Assembly: GCA_031548515.1 (NCBI GenBank)
Contig: JAVBRB010000011.1
Coordinates: forward strand, 1 to 20,963
Length of the DNA: 20,963 nt
From: UBA940 sp031548515
GTDB taxonomy: Bacteria; Bacteroidota; Bacteroidia; Bacteroidales; Rikenellaceae
Direction: 5' to 3'
Both the position numbers and the translations under genes were made by a program. How positions within the stretch are numbered: the stretch's first letter is position 1; every line of letters begins with the position of its first letter. Below the pieces are notes generated by a model that was not told where the DNA came from, searched no databases, and saw only the letters and a program-made list of their open reading frames with translations. This document shows, piece by piece, positions 15,125 through 20,963 of this stretch.

Positions 15125-15208
15125 TGACACCTGTTCCGTATGATAATTCATATAAAGCAGCGAATAGCCGAAACGCCATTAATGAATTATCATACGGAAC
15201 AGGCGTCA
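15125..15208. repeat. 27-bp inverted repeat at the kdsC 3' end
   Basis: The arms at 15125-15151 and 15182-15208 pair at 26 of 27 positions; 22 inner positions (15130-15151 with 15182-15203) pair perfectly. They flank a 30-base spacer. The right arm contains the kdsC stop codon (15206-15208). The spacer shows no strong internal fold. The intrinsic terminator lies just beyond, so this is an additional structure and not needed for termination. Confidence 0.8.
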
Positions 15209-15733
15209 TATCGTGTGCATTCCGATGGTGTGCCGGAGCCATTTGTCCTGCGCGCGCAGCACCTGTTCGATAATGTCGCGCACACACCCTTTGCCGCCGG
15301 CGTACTGGGAAACGTAGACAGAGGTTTCGATCACTTCATGGCAGGCGTCGGCCGGACAGACAGGTATGCCGACCATGCGCATCACGTCGAGGTCAGGAAT
15401 GTCGTCTCCCATATATACGGTGTCGGCAAGGTCGAGTCCGTATTCCTCGGCGATCCGGCGCAGTACGGCGGGTTTGTCGGCTACGTTGGTATGGATTGCG
15501 GTAGCCTGCAGCCTTTCGAACCGGCGGCGCATTATCTCACCGCGGCCGCCCGAAATAATGAACAGTCTGTATCCTTCCGATGCGGCATATGTGAAGGCAT
15601 ACCCATCCTTTGCGTAATATGTGCGCAGGAAGTCGCCGTCGGGCAGCAACGTGATGCCGCCTTCCGTGAACACCCCGTCGACATCGAAGACGAACGCCTT
15701 TACGCGCGCTAATTTTTCTTTAAAATTCTCCAT
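15206..15733 (-). CDS. kdsC: KdsC-type HAD phosphatase (3-deoxy-D-manno-octulosonate 8-phosphate phosphatase)
   Basis: A 175-residue cap-less (C0) HAD phosphatase that should hydrolyse Kdo-8-phosphate to Kdo in the cytoplasm, a step in lipid A/LPS core synthesis. Motif I is VFDVDGVFTEGG with Asp17 and Asp19, motif II the SGG at 61-63, motif III Lys87 (ADKPAVL), and motif IV GDDIPDLDVM at 109-118. GYAFTYAASEGYRLFIISGG and AGGKGCVRDIIE are typical of the KdsC family, and the length is normal. The start overlaps the 3' end of the DUF2520 gene by 25 bases, so the two are translationally linked. Related C0 phosphatases (NeuA C-terminal-like) act on other 2-keto sugar acids, so the substrate is likely but not proven. 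Confidence 0.9.
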   Translation of the reverse strand: MENFKEKLARVKAFVFDVDGVFTEGGITLLPDGDFLRTYYAKDGYAFTYAASEGYRLFIISGGRGEIMRRRFERLQATAIHTNVADKPAVLRRIAEEYGLDLADTVYMGDDIPDLDVMRMVGIPVCPADACHEVIETSVYVSQYAGGKGCVRDIIEQVLRAQDKWLRHTIGMHTI

Positions 15734-16494
15734 ATGATATCACTCACAGTTTCATACAGTTCAATATATTCCGGATGTTCGTCGTGCAGTATCGCAAGGT
15801 GTTTTTCCTGTATGCTTTTGTCGCCTCTTTGTGCAGGTCCGGTCTGTGCCATACGTGGTGAGGGCATGTCCATTGCTTTTGCCACCGTTTCGGCTATTAT
15901 CGGCCTTACATAGTCGAATGGTGCGCCTGCATCTGCGGCTATCTGTTCGGCGATCGAAAACATGGCGTTAGAAAAATTATTGGCGAACGAACCCGCCAAA
16001 TGTATATGTGCCCTTCGCGCAGAATCCATTTCAATAACGTTGTCCGACAGCGCTTCCGCGGCCTTACGTACTGTGTCCATCGCGTGCGTGGTTTCTCCTT
16101 CGACGAAAAAAGGCGTCCGGCGGAAGTCCGCGATTCGCCGTCCTTTTGTGAATGACTGCAGGGGATACAGCACTGCGCGGTTGGTTATTCCGGTCGAAAT
16201 ATCCTTGATATCGACACATCCGGCGGTATGGGCAACCACGGCTCCGGCCGGAAATGGCATCCTGGCTGAAACCCGGGCAACCGCTCCGTCACTCACAGCG
16301 AGTATGTACAGATCGGCATGGGCAAGTTCTTTCGGATTGTCTGTCCACTGCGCGCCGGTTTCCGACGCGAGTTGCGAGCCGCGTTCCGGATTGCGCGCCC
16401 ACACCTGTACCAGGCCGATTCCGTCGGCCTCTGTGATTTCATGCGCGAGTCCCTCGGCTACGCTTCCGCTGCCTATTATAACCGTCTGCATCAT
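15709..16494 (-). CDS. Rossmann-like/DUF2520 domain protein
   Basis: A 261-residue protein with an N-terminal NAD(P)-binding Rossmann fold (TVIIGSGSVAEGLAHEI, GxGxxA at about 8-13; YILAVSDGAV ~67-76) and a helical C-terminal DUF2520 domain (AGSFANNFSNAMFSIAEQIA, ~167-186). The arrangement resembles pyrroline-5-carboxylate reductase and ketopantoate reductase-like dehydrogenases, but the substrate is unknown. Its start overlaps the yihY stop as ATGA (16491-16494), and its end overlaps kdsC by 25 bases, so it is the middle gene of a tight operon. Two adjacent ATGs (16494, 16491) make the start uncertain by one residue. Confidence 0.88.
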   Translation of the reverse strand: MMQTVIIGSGSVAEGLAHEITEADGIGLVQVWARNPERGSQLASETGAQWTDNPKELAHADLYILAVSDGAVARVSARMPFPAGAVVAHTAGCVDIKDISTGITNRAVLYPLQSFTKGRRIADFRRTPFFVEGETTHAMDTVRKAAEALSDNVIEMDSARRAHIHLAGSFANNFSNAMFSIAEQIAADAGAPFDYVRPIIAETVAKAMDMPSPRMAQTGPAQRGDKSIQEKHLAILHDEHPEYIELYETVSDIIWRILKKN

Positions 16495-17795
16495 AACAGA
16501 TCTATCAACAGGATGTTGTCGGCAGAGTCCCGCACGTCGCCCTTGACCTTTTCATAGGTGTCGTCGATACGTTTTAAGAGAGGCGTTTCGAGCAGGCCCG
16601 GCATTTCGCTGCCATGCTCCGCCACACAGTTTATCACGTCGTAGAAACGCAGCGAGTGCGGATCACGGGCGGGTGCCATCGAGTCGATCTTGTCGGTTTT
16701 TTCGTTGTGCACGAAGAGCAGCAGTCCGTCGGCTTCGAGATCGTAGGCTATATCTCGCACGGTGCGCACCGGTACGCCGATCTCTTCGGATATTTTTTCA
16801 GGAGAGGATAGGGTTTTGCCGTTGATGAAATTACGGATGACTATGACCATTATGGCAACCATGATCTTGCTGCGGTTGTCGTAGCTGACATCCTCGGCTT
16901 GGCGCTCGGCCTCGAAGTCGCGTATGTTCTGCATCGCGAACGACAACTCGGCCCCGAAAAGCAATATCTGCCAACTTGTCTGCAGCCACAGCAGGAACAG
17001 CGGTATGGCGGCAAAAGTGCCGTAAATGGCGTTGTAGGAACTCAGATTGCCCTGTATCCAGACATAGGCGATCTGGAATGCCATGAAACCGATTCCGGCT
17101 ACCGTACCTGCTTTCAGGGCATTCCTGTATCTGACAGGCGTGTTGGGTATCACCATGTAAATCAGCGAAAACGTCATGATGATGATAGCCGCCGCTGCGA
17201 TGCTGAACAGGATCTCGGCCACCATCCCGCCCGCGAAAAGCTCGACTTTGCTGCGGACGCCGATGTAGAGGCTGTTTGCCGCCAGAAGCAATATGGGCGC
17301 AAGAATGATTATGGCCATATAACCCGTGAAGCGGCGGGCGAACGAACGCGAGCGCTTGACCTCCCAAATGTTATTGAAAGCGTTCTCTATATTGCCGAAA
17401 ACCTTGATTACGGCCCACAGCAGCACGAAAAAGGCACTGACAGCCATTACGCCGCCTTTTGTGCGCTCCAGGAGGTTTTTGATGAAGACCATTATCTGGT
17501 CGATCATAATTGGGTATTTCGGAAAGAGTTCGTAGAGGTACCGGCTGAACGATTCCTCCATTCCGAAACCTTTGAAGATGGCGAAAACCATCGCCAGTAC
17601 CGGAACCAACGACATCACGGTGTAGAACGAAAGCGCTGCCGAGCGTACCGCCGTGTCGTGCCTGTTCAAGCCTTTGGCCGTGAACAGCACGATACGGAAC
17701 TGTTGGACGAGCCACCACGTCCTTTTGCCGGAGAAGTCCTTTTCGTCTTTCTGCCAGACGCCGTGGGTTATGAAATCTATGATCTTCTTGATCAT
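16491..17795 (-). CDS. YihY/BrkB-family membrane protein with C-terminal winged-helix-like domain
   Basis: A 434-residue protein. Residues ~30-300 form the YihY/virulence factor BrkB domain with six hydrophobic segments and the hallmarks AVRSAALSFYTVMSLVPVLA, FGNIENAFNNIWEV and LLWLQTSWQILLFGAELSFA. The C-terminal ~130 residues are soluble and include SPEKISEEIGVPVRTVRDIAYDLE, which looks like a helix-turn-helix/winged helix. E. coli YihY is about 290 residues, so this tail is an addition; it appears common in Bacteroidetes homologues. The molecular function of the family is unsettled; the old RNase BN label is considered wrong. The ATG at 17795 is preferred over one at 17828 because a -7 box overlaps the latter. 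It is the first gene of the operon with DUF2520 and kdsC. Confidence 0.9.
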   Translation of the reverse strand: MIKKIIDFITHGVWQKDEKDFSGKRTWWLVQQFRIVLFTAKGLNRHDTAVRSAALSFYTVMSLVPVLAMVFAIFKGFGMEESFSRYLYELFPKYPIMIDQIMVFIKNLLERTKGGVMAVSAFFVLLWAVIKVFGNIENAFNNIWEVKRSRSFARRFTGYMAIIILAPILLLAANSLYIGVRSKVELFAGGMVAEILFSIAAAAIIIMTFSLIYMVIPNTPVRYRNALKAGTVAGIGFMAFQIAYVWIQGNLSSYNAIYGTFAAIPLFLLWLQTSWQILLFGAELSFAMQNIRDFEAERQAEDVSYDNRSKIMVAIMVIVIRNFINGKTLSSPEKISEEIGVPVRTVRDIAYDLEADGLLLFVHNEKTDKIDSMAPARDPHSLRFYDVINCVAEHGSEMPGLLETPLLKRIDDTYEKVKGDVRDSADNILLIDLL

Positions 17796-17825
17796 GGTAA
17801 TACCGAATTTAAATTCATTGGATAA

Positions 17826-17833
17826 CAAATATA
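17826..17833 (-). promoter_or_regulatory. -7 box for the yihY operon
   Basis: Minus strand TATATTTG, matching TAnnTTTG, 31 bases before the ATG at 17795. A second copy (TATATTTG followed by CA) lies at 17905-17912 and could be an additional start site. Confidence 0.5.
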
Positions 17834-17933
17834 ACGAAAACCGGCAAGCAAGCCAGATTTTCCGGACTTGGCTTCGCTTTTCCCTAATTCACATTGAAAT
17901 CATGCAAATATAGCAAAATCCGTACTATAATAT

Positions 17934-17941
17934 TATCTTTG
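17934..17941 (+). promoter_or_regulatory. -7 box for manA
   Basis: TATCTTTG followed by CC, a perfect match to TAnnTTTG. The leader to the manA ATG at 17993 is about 45 bases. Confidence 0.6.
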
Positions 17942-17992
17942 CCTTCGGAGGATTAACAACAGAACAAGTCCTTGTCCATAATTCACGTTATT

Positions 17993-18964
17993 ATGCTTTA
18001 TCCTATTCAATTCAAGCCGCTCCTCAAGGAGCGCATCTGGGGCGGATGCGCCCTTGCCGAAAAACGCGGAACCGCGAAACAGAAAGAAGACAAGGGCCTC
18101 GTCATAGGCGAAAGCTGGGAAGTATCGGGCGTCGAGGGCGACGTTTCGGTCATCGCCAACGGATTCCTCAAGGGCAACAGTCTGCAGGAGGCTGTCGAGG
18201 TATATATGGGCGAACTGGTGGGCGACAAGGTTTTCCAGCGCTTCGGACAGGAGTTCCCGCTGCTGATAAAATACATCGACGCGCAGGACAAACTCTCCGT
18301 GCAGGTGCATCCCGCCGACGAGCTTTCGGCGAAACGCCACAATGCATACGGAAAGACGGAAATGTGGTATATTCTCGATTGCGAACCGGGCGCACAGTTG
18401 CTGATCGGCCTGAAGGATGGCGTAACCAGGGAGCAATACCTCCGCGCCGTTGAAGACGGAACGGTCGGCGACCTCCTGAATGCGATTCCCGTCAAGCCCG
18501 GCGACACCTACTTCATTCCGGCCGGAACGGTACATGCTATAGGCAAAGGCATCCTGGTGGCCGAGATACAGCAGACATCCGACATTACGTACCGCGTTTT
18601 CGACTGGAACCGCACCGACAAGGATGGCAACCCCCGCGAACTGCACACGGAACTTGCCCTGGATGCCATAGATTTTGCAGCTCCTGTGCGCAACGTTACT
18701 CAGCATCCCTCCAAGGGCATGGCCGCGCTATTGATCGAATGCCCCTATTTCACCACCAACCAACTGGATGTCGACGGACGCATGGAACGCGAATTGGAAA
18801 GCCGCGATTCGTTTACAATATATATATGCACCGGCGGCGAAATGATGCTTACCGCTCCCGGCGGCTCCATGAAGTTGGGCAAAGACGATATAGTGCTGAT
18901 TCCCGCCGACCAGGACAGCGTTGTGTTGGAAGGCCGCGGGCAGCTGCTCGAAACATATATGTAA
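17993..18964 (+). CDS. manA: Mannose-6-phosphate isomerase, class I (zinc cupin)
   Basis: A 323-residue cytoplasmic enzyme that interconverts mannose 6-phosphate and fructose 6-phosphate, feeding GDP-mannose and GDP-fucose synthesis or mannose catabolism. It starts MLYPIQFKPLLKERIWGG, a typical opening. Zinc ligands are visible: Gln104 and His106 in VQVHPAD, Glu123 in GKTEMWYIL and His181 in AGTVHAIGKG. Length (~320) fits the short Bacteroidetes/Firmicutes type. An ATG at 17972 seven codons upstream is possible, but it adds MSIIHVI without family support. The aminotransferase gene follows after 11 bases and is probably co-transcribed from the TATCTTTG promoter upstream. Confidence 0.95.
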   Translation: MLYPIQFKPLLKERIWGGCALAEKRGTAKQKEDKGLVIGESWEVSGVEGDVSVIANGFLKGNSLQEAVEVYMGELVGDKVFQRFGQEFPLLIKYIDAQDKLSVQVHPADELSAKRHNAYGKTEMWYILDCEPGAQLLIGLKDGVTREQYLRAVEDGTVGDLLNAIPVKPGDTYFIPAGTVHAIGKGILVAEIQQTSDITYRVFDWNRTDKDGNPRELHTELALDAIDFAAPVRNVTQHPSKGMAALLIECPYFTTNQLDVDGRMERELESRDSFTIYICTGGEMMLTAPGGSMKLGKDDIVLIPADQDSVVLEGRGQLLETYM

Positions 18965-18975
18965 AAACGACTGGG

Positions 18976-20175
18976 ATGCCTGTTATTTCCAAAAGAGGGG
19001 AGCAACTGCCAGCCTCACCGATACGCAAGCTCGCACCATTGGCCGAGGAAGCCAAGGCGCGCGGCATTAAGATATACCACATGAATATCGGCCAACCCGA
19101 TATCCGGACACCGCAGGTGGGTCTCGACGCGCTGAAGAACATCGACCGCAAAATACTGGAATACAGTCCGAGCGACGGATTGCCGCCGGTAAGGGAGAAA
19201 TTCGCCGAATACTACCGCCGCTGTGGAATAGACGTAACTCCGGGCGAGATAATAATCACCACGGGCGGTTCCGAGGCCATTACACTTGCACTGCTGTCGT
19301 GCCTCGACCGGGGTGACGAGGTGATAATGACCGAGCCGGGTTACGCCAACTACATATCGTTCGCGGAACAGACCGGCGTGAAGGTCGTGCCCATAACCAC
19401 CTCCATCGAGGACGGTTTCGCGCTCCCGCCCATCGCAAAATTCGAGCGGTACATAACACCGTACACTCGCGCCATACTGCTCTGCAATCCCCATAACCCG
19501 ACGGGATACATGTACAGCCGCGAGGAGTTGCTGTCGATCCGCGACCTGGTGAAGAAGTACGACCTTTTCCTTATTTCGGACGAGGTATACCGCGAATTCT
19601 GCTACTCCGACGAACCATACATTTCGGCCATGCAGCTGGAAGGCATCGAACAGAACGTCGTGATGGTTGATTCGGTTTCGAAGCGCTATTCCGAGTGCGG
19701 TATCCGTATCGGCACTATGGTGACGCGCAATAAGGCTGTGAGGGCGGCGGCAATGAAAGTTGCACAGGCGCGCCTCAGCCCTCCGCTTCTGGGACAGCTC
19801 GTGGCGGCCGCGTCGGTCGACGCGCCCGAATCATATATGAAAGAGATTTACGACGAGTATATCGGCCGCCGAGATTTTCTGATCGAAGGCCTGAATAAGA
19901 TACCGGGTGTGTATGCCCCGATGCCCGGAGGCGCTTTCTACACGATGGCCCGCCTTCCTGTCGACGACAGCGACCGCTTCTGCGAATGGTTGTTGCGTGA
20001 TTTCAGCCACAACGGCGCGACGGTGATGTTCGCTCCCGGGTCGGGTTTCTACACGGCTCCAGCATTGGGAAGCAAAGAGGTAAGGATTGCATACGTGCTC
20101 AACCGCAGCGATATTGCCGTTGCGCTGGAGCTTCTCGGAAAGGCTTTGGAACAATACCCCGGCCGGACAGAATAA
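18976..20175 (+). CDS. Class I/II pyridoxal-phosphate aminotransferase (AspB/COG0436 type)
   Basis: A 399-residue fold-type I aminotransferase. It starts MPVISKRGEQLPASPIRKLA; the extended frame upstream (from 18739) merely overlaps manA out of frame. Motifs include MNIGQPDIRTP (~36-46), the substrate/PLP loops TGGSEAITLAL and LCNPHNPTGYMYS, ISDEVYREFCY with the PLP-pairing Asp, and the Schiff-base Lys236 in DSVSKRYSECGIRIG. The C-terminal arginine in KEVRIAYVLN is expected to bind the substrate carboxylate. It resembles aspartate/aromatic or LL-DAP-type aminotransferases, but the SKRYSECGIRIG active-site block does not identify the amino donor, so specificity is open. It is second gene after manA (11-base gap) and ends at a strong terminator. 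Confidence 0.92.
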   Translation: MPVISKRGEQLPASPIRKLAPLAEEAKARGIKIYHMNIGQPDIRTPQVGLDALKNIDRKILEYSPSDGLPPVREKFAEYYRRCGIDVTPGEIIITTGGSEAITLALLSCLDRGDEVIMTEPGYANYISFAEQTGVKVVPITTSIEDGFALPPIAKFERYITPYTRAILLCNPHNPTGYMYSREELLSIRDLVKKYDLFLISDEVYREFCYSDEPYISAMQLEGIEQNVVMVDSVSKRYSECGIRIGTMVTRNKAVRAAAMKVAQARLSPPLLGQLVAAASVDAPESYMKEIYDEYIGRRDFLIEGLNKIPGVYAPMPGGAFYTMARLPVDDSDRFCEWLLRDFSHNGATVMFAPGSGFYTAPALGSKEVRIAYVLNRSDIAVALELLGKALEQYPGRTE

Positions 20176-20187
20176 ACGGTCGGCGTG

Positions 20188-20226
20188 AAAAACAAAGGCG
20201 GATCCCTGAGATCTGCCTTTGTTTTT
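20188..20226. terminator. Bidirectional terminator with 17-bp stem and A/T flanks
   Basis: AAAAACAAAGGCGGATC (20188-20204) pairs with 20210-20226 through a 5-base loop, with one G-T wobble. The stem ends in five A on one side and five T on the other, giving a U-tract in both directions. It lies between the convergent aminotransferase gene and the small coiled-coil protein gene. Confidence 0.85.
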
Positions 20227-20236
20227 GAAGAGCAGG

Positions 20237-20608
20237 TCACTCGGCCGGAACCGTAACTACTTTGTCTTGTTTTGCTCCGTACTTCTTCTCGATCGCAGCG
20301 TTGCCTTTTTTAATGCCTTCTTCTTTTTTGCGATCTATATCGCTCTCTTTCTTCTGCTTGGCTTCGGCAGCGGCTTTGGTGCGCTTGTCGATCTCCGCCT
20401 GATAGTCCTTCGCAGCCTTGTCCTTTGCTTTCTGGGCTTTAAGCTCCTCGTCTTTCTGCAGTTTGTCGAGTTCTTTCTGCTTTTGCTCGTCGAGCTTGAT
20501 TAGTTTTTGCTGTTCGGATGTGGTTTCAGGTTTCTGTGCCGACGGAGAGGCCGTGGCTGCGTAGCCTGCCAAAATCAACACGGCGGCCGCAAAAATCAAT
20601 TTCTTCAT
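20237..20608 (-). CDS. Small exported Lys/Glu-rich coiled-coil protein
   Basis: A 123-residue protein of unknown function. It opens with a clear signal peptide (MKKLIFAAAVLILAGYAATA, cleavage probably near residue 20-24). Nearly all of the mature part is charged and helical: continuous Lys, Glu, Gln and Ala in heptad-like spacing (about 34-110, for example DEQKQKELDKLQKDEELKAQ). It ends in a short KVVTVPAE tail. There is no lipobox cysteine, so it is probably periplasmic. I recognise no family; similar small Lys-rich secreted proteins occur in Bacteroidales. A -7 box lies about 110 bases upstream. The gene faces the manA-aminotransferase pair across a shared terminator. Confidence 0.75.
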   Translation of the reverse strand: MKKLIFAAAVLILAGYAATASPSAQKPETTSEQQKLIKLDEQKQKELDKLQKDEELKAQKAKDKAAKDYQAEIDKRTKAAAEAKQKKESDIDRKKEEGIKKGNAAIEKKYGAKQDKVVTVPAE

Positions 20609-20716
20609 AATGATCTAAATTGCAATAAATTGAAATTCTGTGTGATTGTGCCCGTCGCCCTGCCGTCGCATGCAATGGCACGCGTCATCTTCGCATCTCA
20701 GGCTATCAGGCTGCCG

Positions 20717-20724
20717 CAAATATA
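20717..20724 (-). promoter_or_regulatory. -7 box for the coiled-coil protein gene
   Basis: Minus strand TATATTTG followed by CGG, matching TAnnTTTG. It predicts a leader of roughly 100 bases (20609-20710) in which I see no clear structure. Confidence 0.5.
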
Positions 20725-20821
20725 ATATTTTTTGCCGACTCCGTATACATTAAGCGTCAGGCGGTGTTTCTTACTGTCCGACCGCCGCCAATCCAGGGTC
20801 TGATTTGCGTATTATGAGTAA

Positions 20822-20963
20822 TGCGAAGAATATATAGACCCGACTATTGCCGATGGTCAGCCCGGATGGTTATATACCACGGTAAAACACGACTTCGATT
20901 TTCCCGAAGATATGATGTATGAGATCATACGAGAATGCTATATTCCCATGGATGGCGAAAAGA
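20822..20963 (+). pseudogene. Right-edge reading frame with broken or unresolved start
   Basis: From 20822 to the edge the frame is open and reads EEYIDPTIADGQPGWLYTTV, followed by KHDFDFPEDMMYEIIRECYI, which has coding-like composition. A stop codon (20819-20821) precedes it and no ATG occurs in frame until 20912. An ATG at 20814 is one base out of frame and gives MSNAKN and then a stop. Adding one A in the AAGAA run at 20826-20830 would join it as MSNAKKYIDPTIADG. So this is either a frameshifted gene, a sequencing error, or a gene with a later start. The family is not recognised. The rest of 20725-20813 shows nothing else. Confidence 0.35.

Noticed and set aside
15130..15203. Invertible promoter of the Bacteroides phase-variation type
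   Set aside because: The 30-base spacer contains no TAnnTTTG box in either orientation and no invertase gene is nearby, so I report only the inverted repeat.
15027..15287. 86-codon minus-strand frame spanning the kdsC end and the repeats
   Set aside because: It is made of the kdsC 3' end in another frame, the inverted repeat, the terminator and repeat copy B; it has no protein-like conservation signal.
16899..17825. Plus-strand 308-codon frame opposite the yihY-like gene
   Set aside because: It is antisense to a membrane protein with clear family motifs, and its product is a low-quality charged sequence.

Overview
The window looks like chromosomal core sequence from a member of the Bacteroidota, most likely Bacteroidales and perhaps Alistipes-like. 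The grounds are a type-B L31 gene with the Bacteroidetes-style N-terminus, repeated TAnnTTTG -7 promoter boxes (several are TATCTTTG), few Shine-Dalgarno sites, a LemA plus M48 peptidase pair, and the order YihY, DUF2520, KdsC. The genus is an inference and was not tested. I see no rRNA, tRNA, CRISPR array, prophage or intact insertion sequence.

Layout. The left edge holds the start of rpmE2 (minus) with a long structured leader. Next is an RsuA/RluB-type pseudouridine synthase (minus) with a long repetitive disordered N-terminus, divergent from a MalY/PatB C-S lyase (plus). A minus-strand cluster at 3129-5841 encodes a CvfB-like S1 protein, a SAM methyltransferase and a family 2 glycosyltransferase. 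A TauE/SafE-type membrane protein (plus) converges on valS (minus). valS diverges from a plus-strand run of lon, lemA and an HtpX-like M48 peptidase, which ends in a perfect 18-bp terminator stem. The minus-strand operon yihY, DUF2520, kdsC follows, with its own intrinsic terminator; downstream of it is a separate DUF4435 (Toprim-like) gene. manA and a class I aminotransferase form a plus-strand pair. They end at a 17-bp bidirectional terminator facing a small secreted coiled-coil protein gene. The right edge carries a short unrecognised reading frame whose start appears broken.

Functional themes. Lon, LemA and the M48 peptidase form an envelope and cytoplasmic proteostasis block. KdsC (Kdo for lipid A/LPS), ManA (mannose phosphates), the glycosyltransferase and the methyltransferase suggest cell-surface glycan supply. 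ValS, L31, the pseudouridine synthase and the S1 protein belong to translation.

The less ordinary material lies between genes and in a few odd proteins. It includes three related GC-rich hairpin repeats, one of which supplies a strong Shine-Dalgarno to the glycosyltransferase gene. A degenerate copy of a second dispersed inverted repeat lies between tauE and valS. A near-perfect 27-bp inverted repeat takes in the kdsC stop codon. The DUF4435 gene has no partner ATPase, and lon has an unusual leader. I found no convincing multi-gene novel system; the DUF4435 gene and the intergenic repeats are the best leads.
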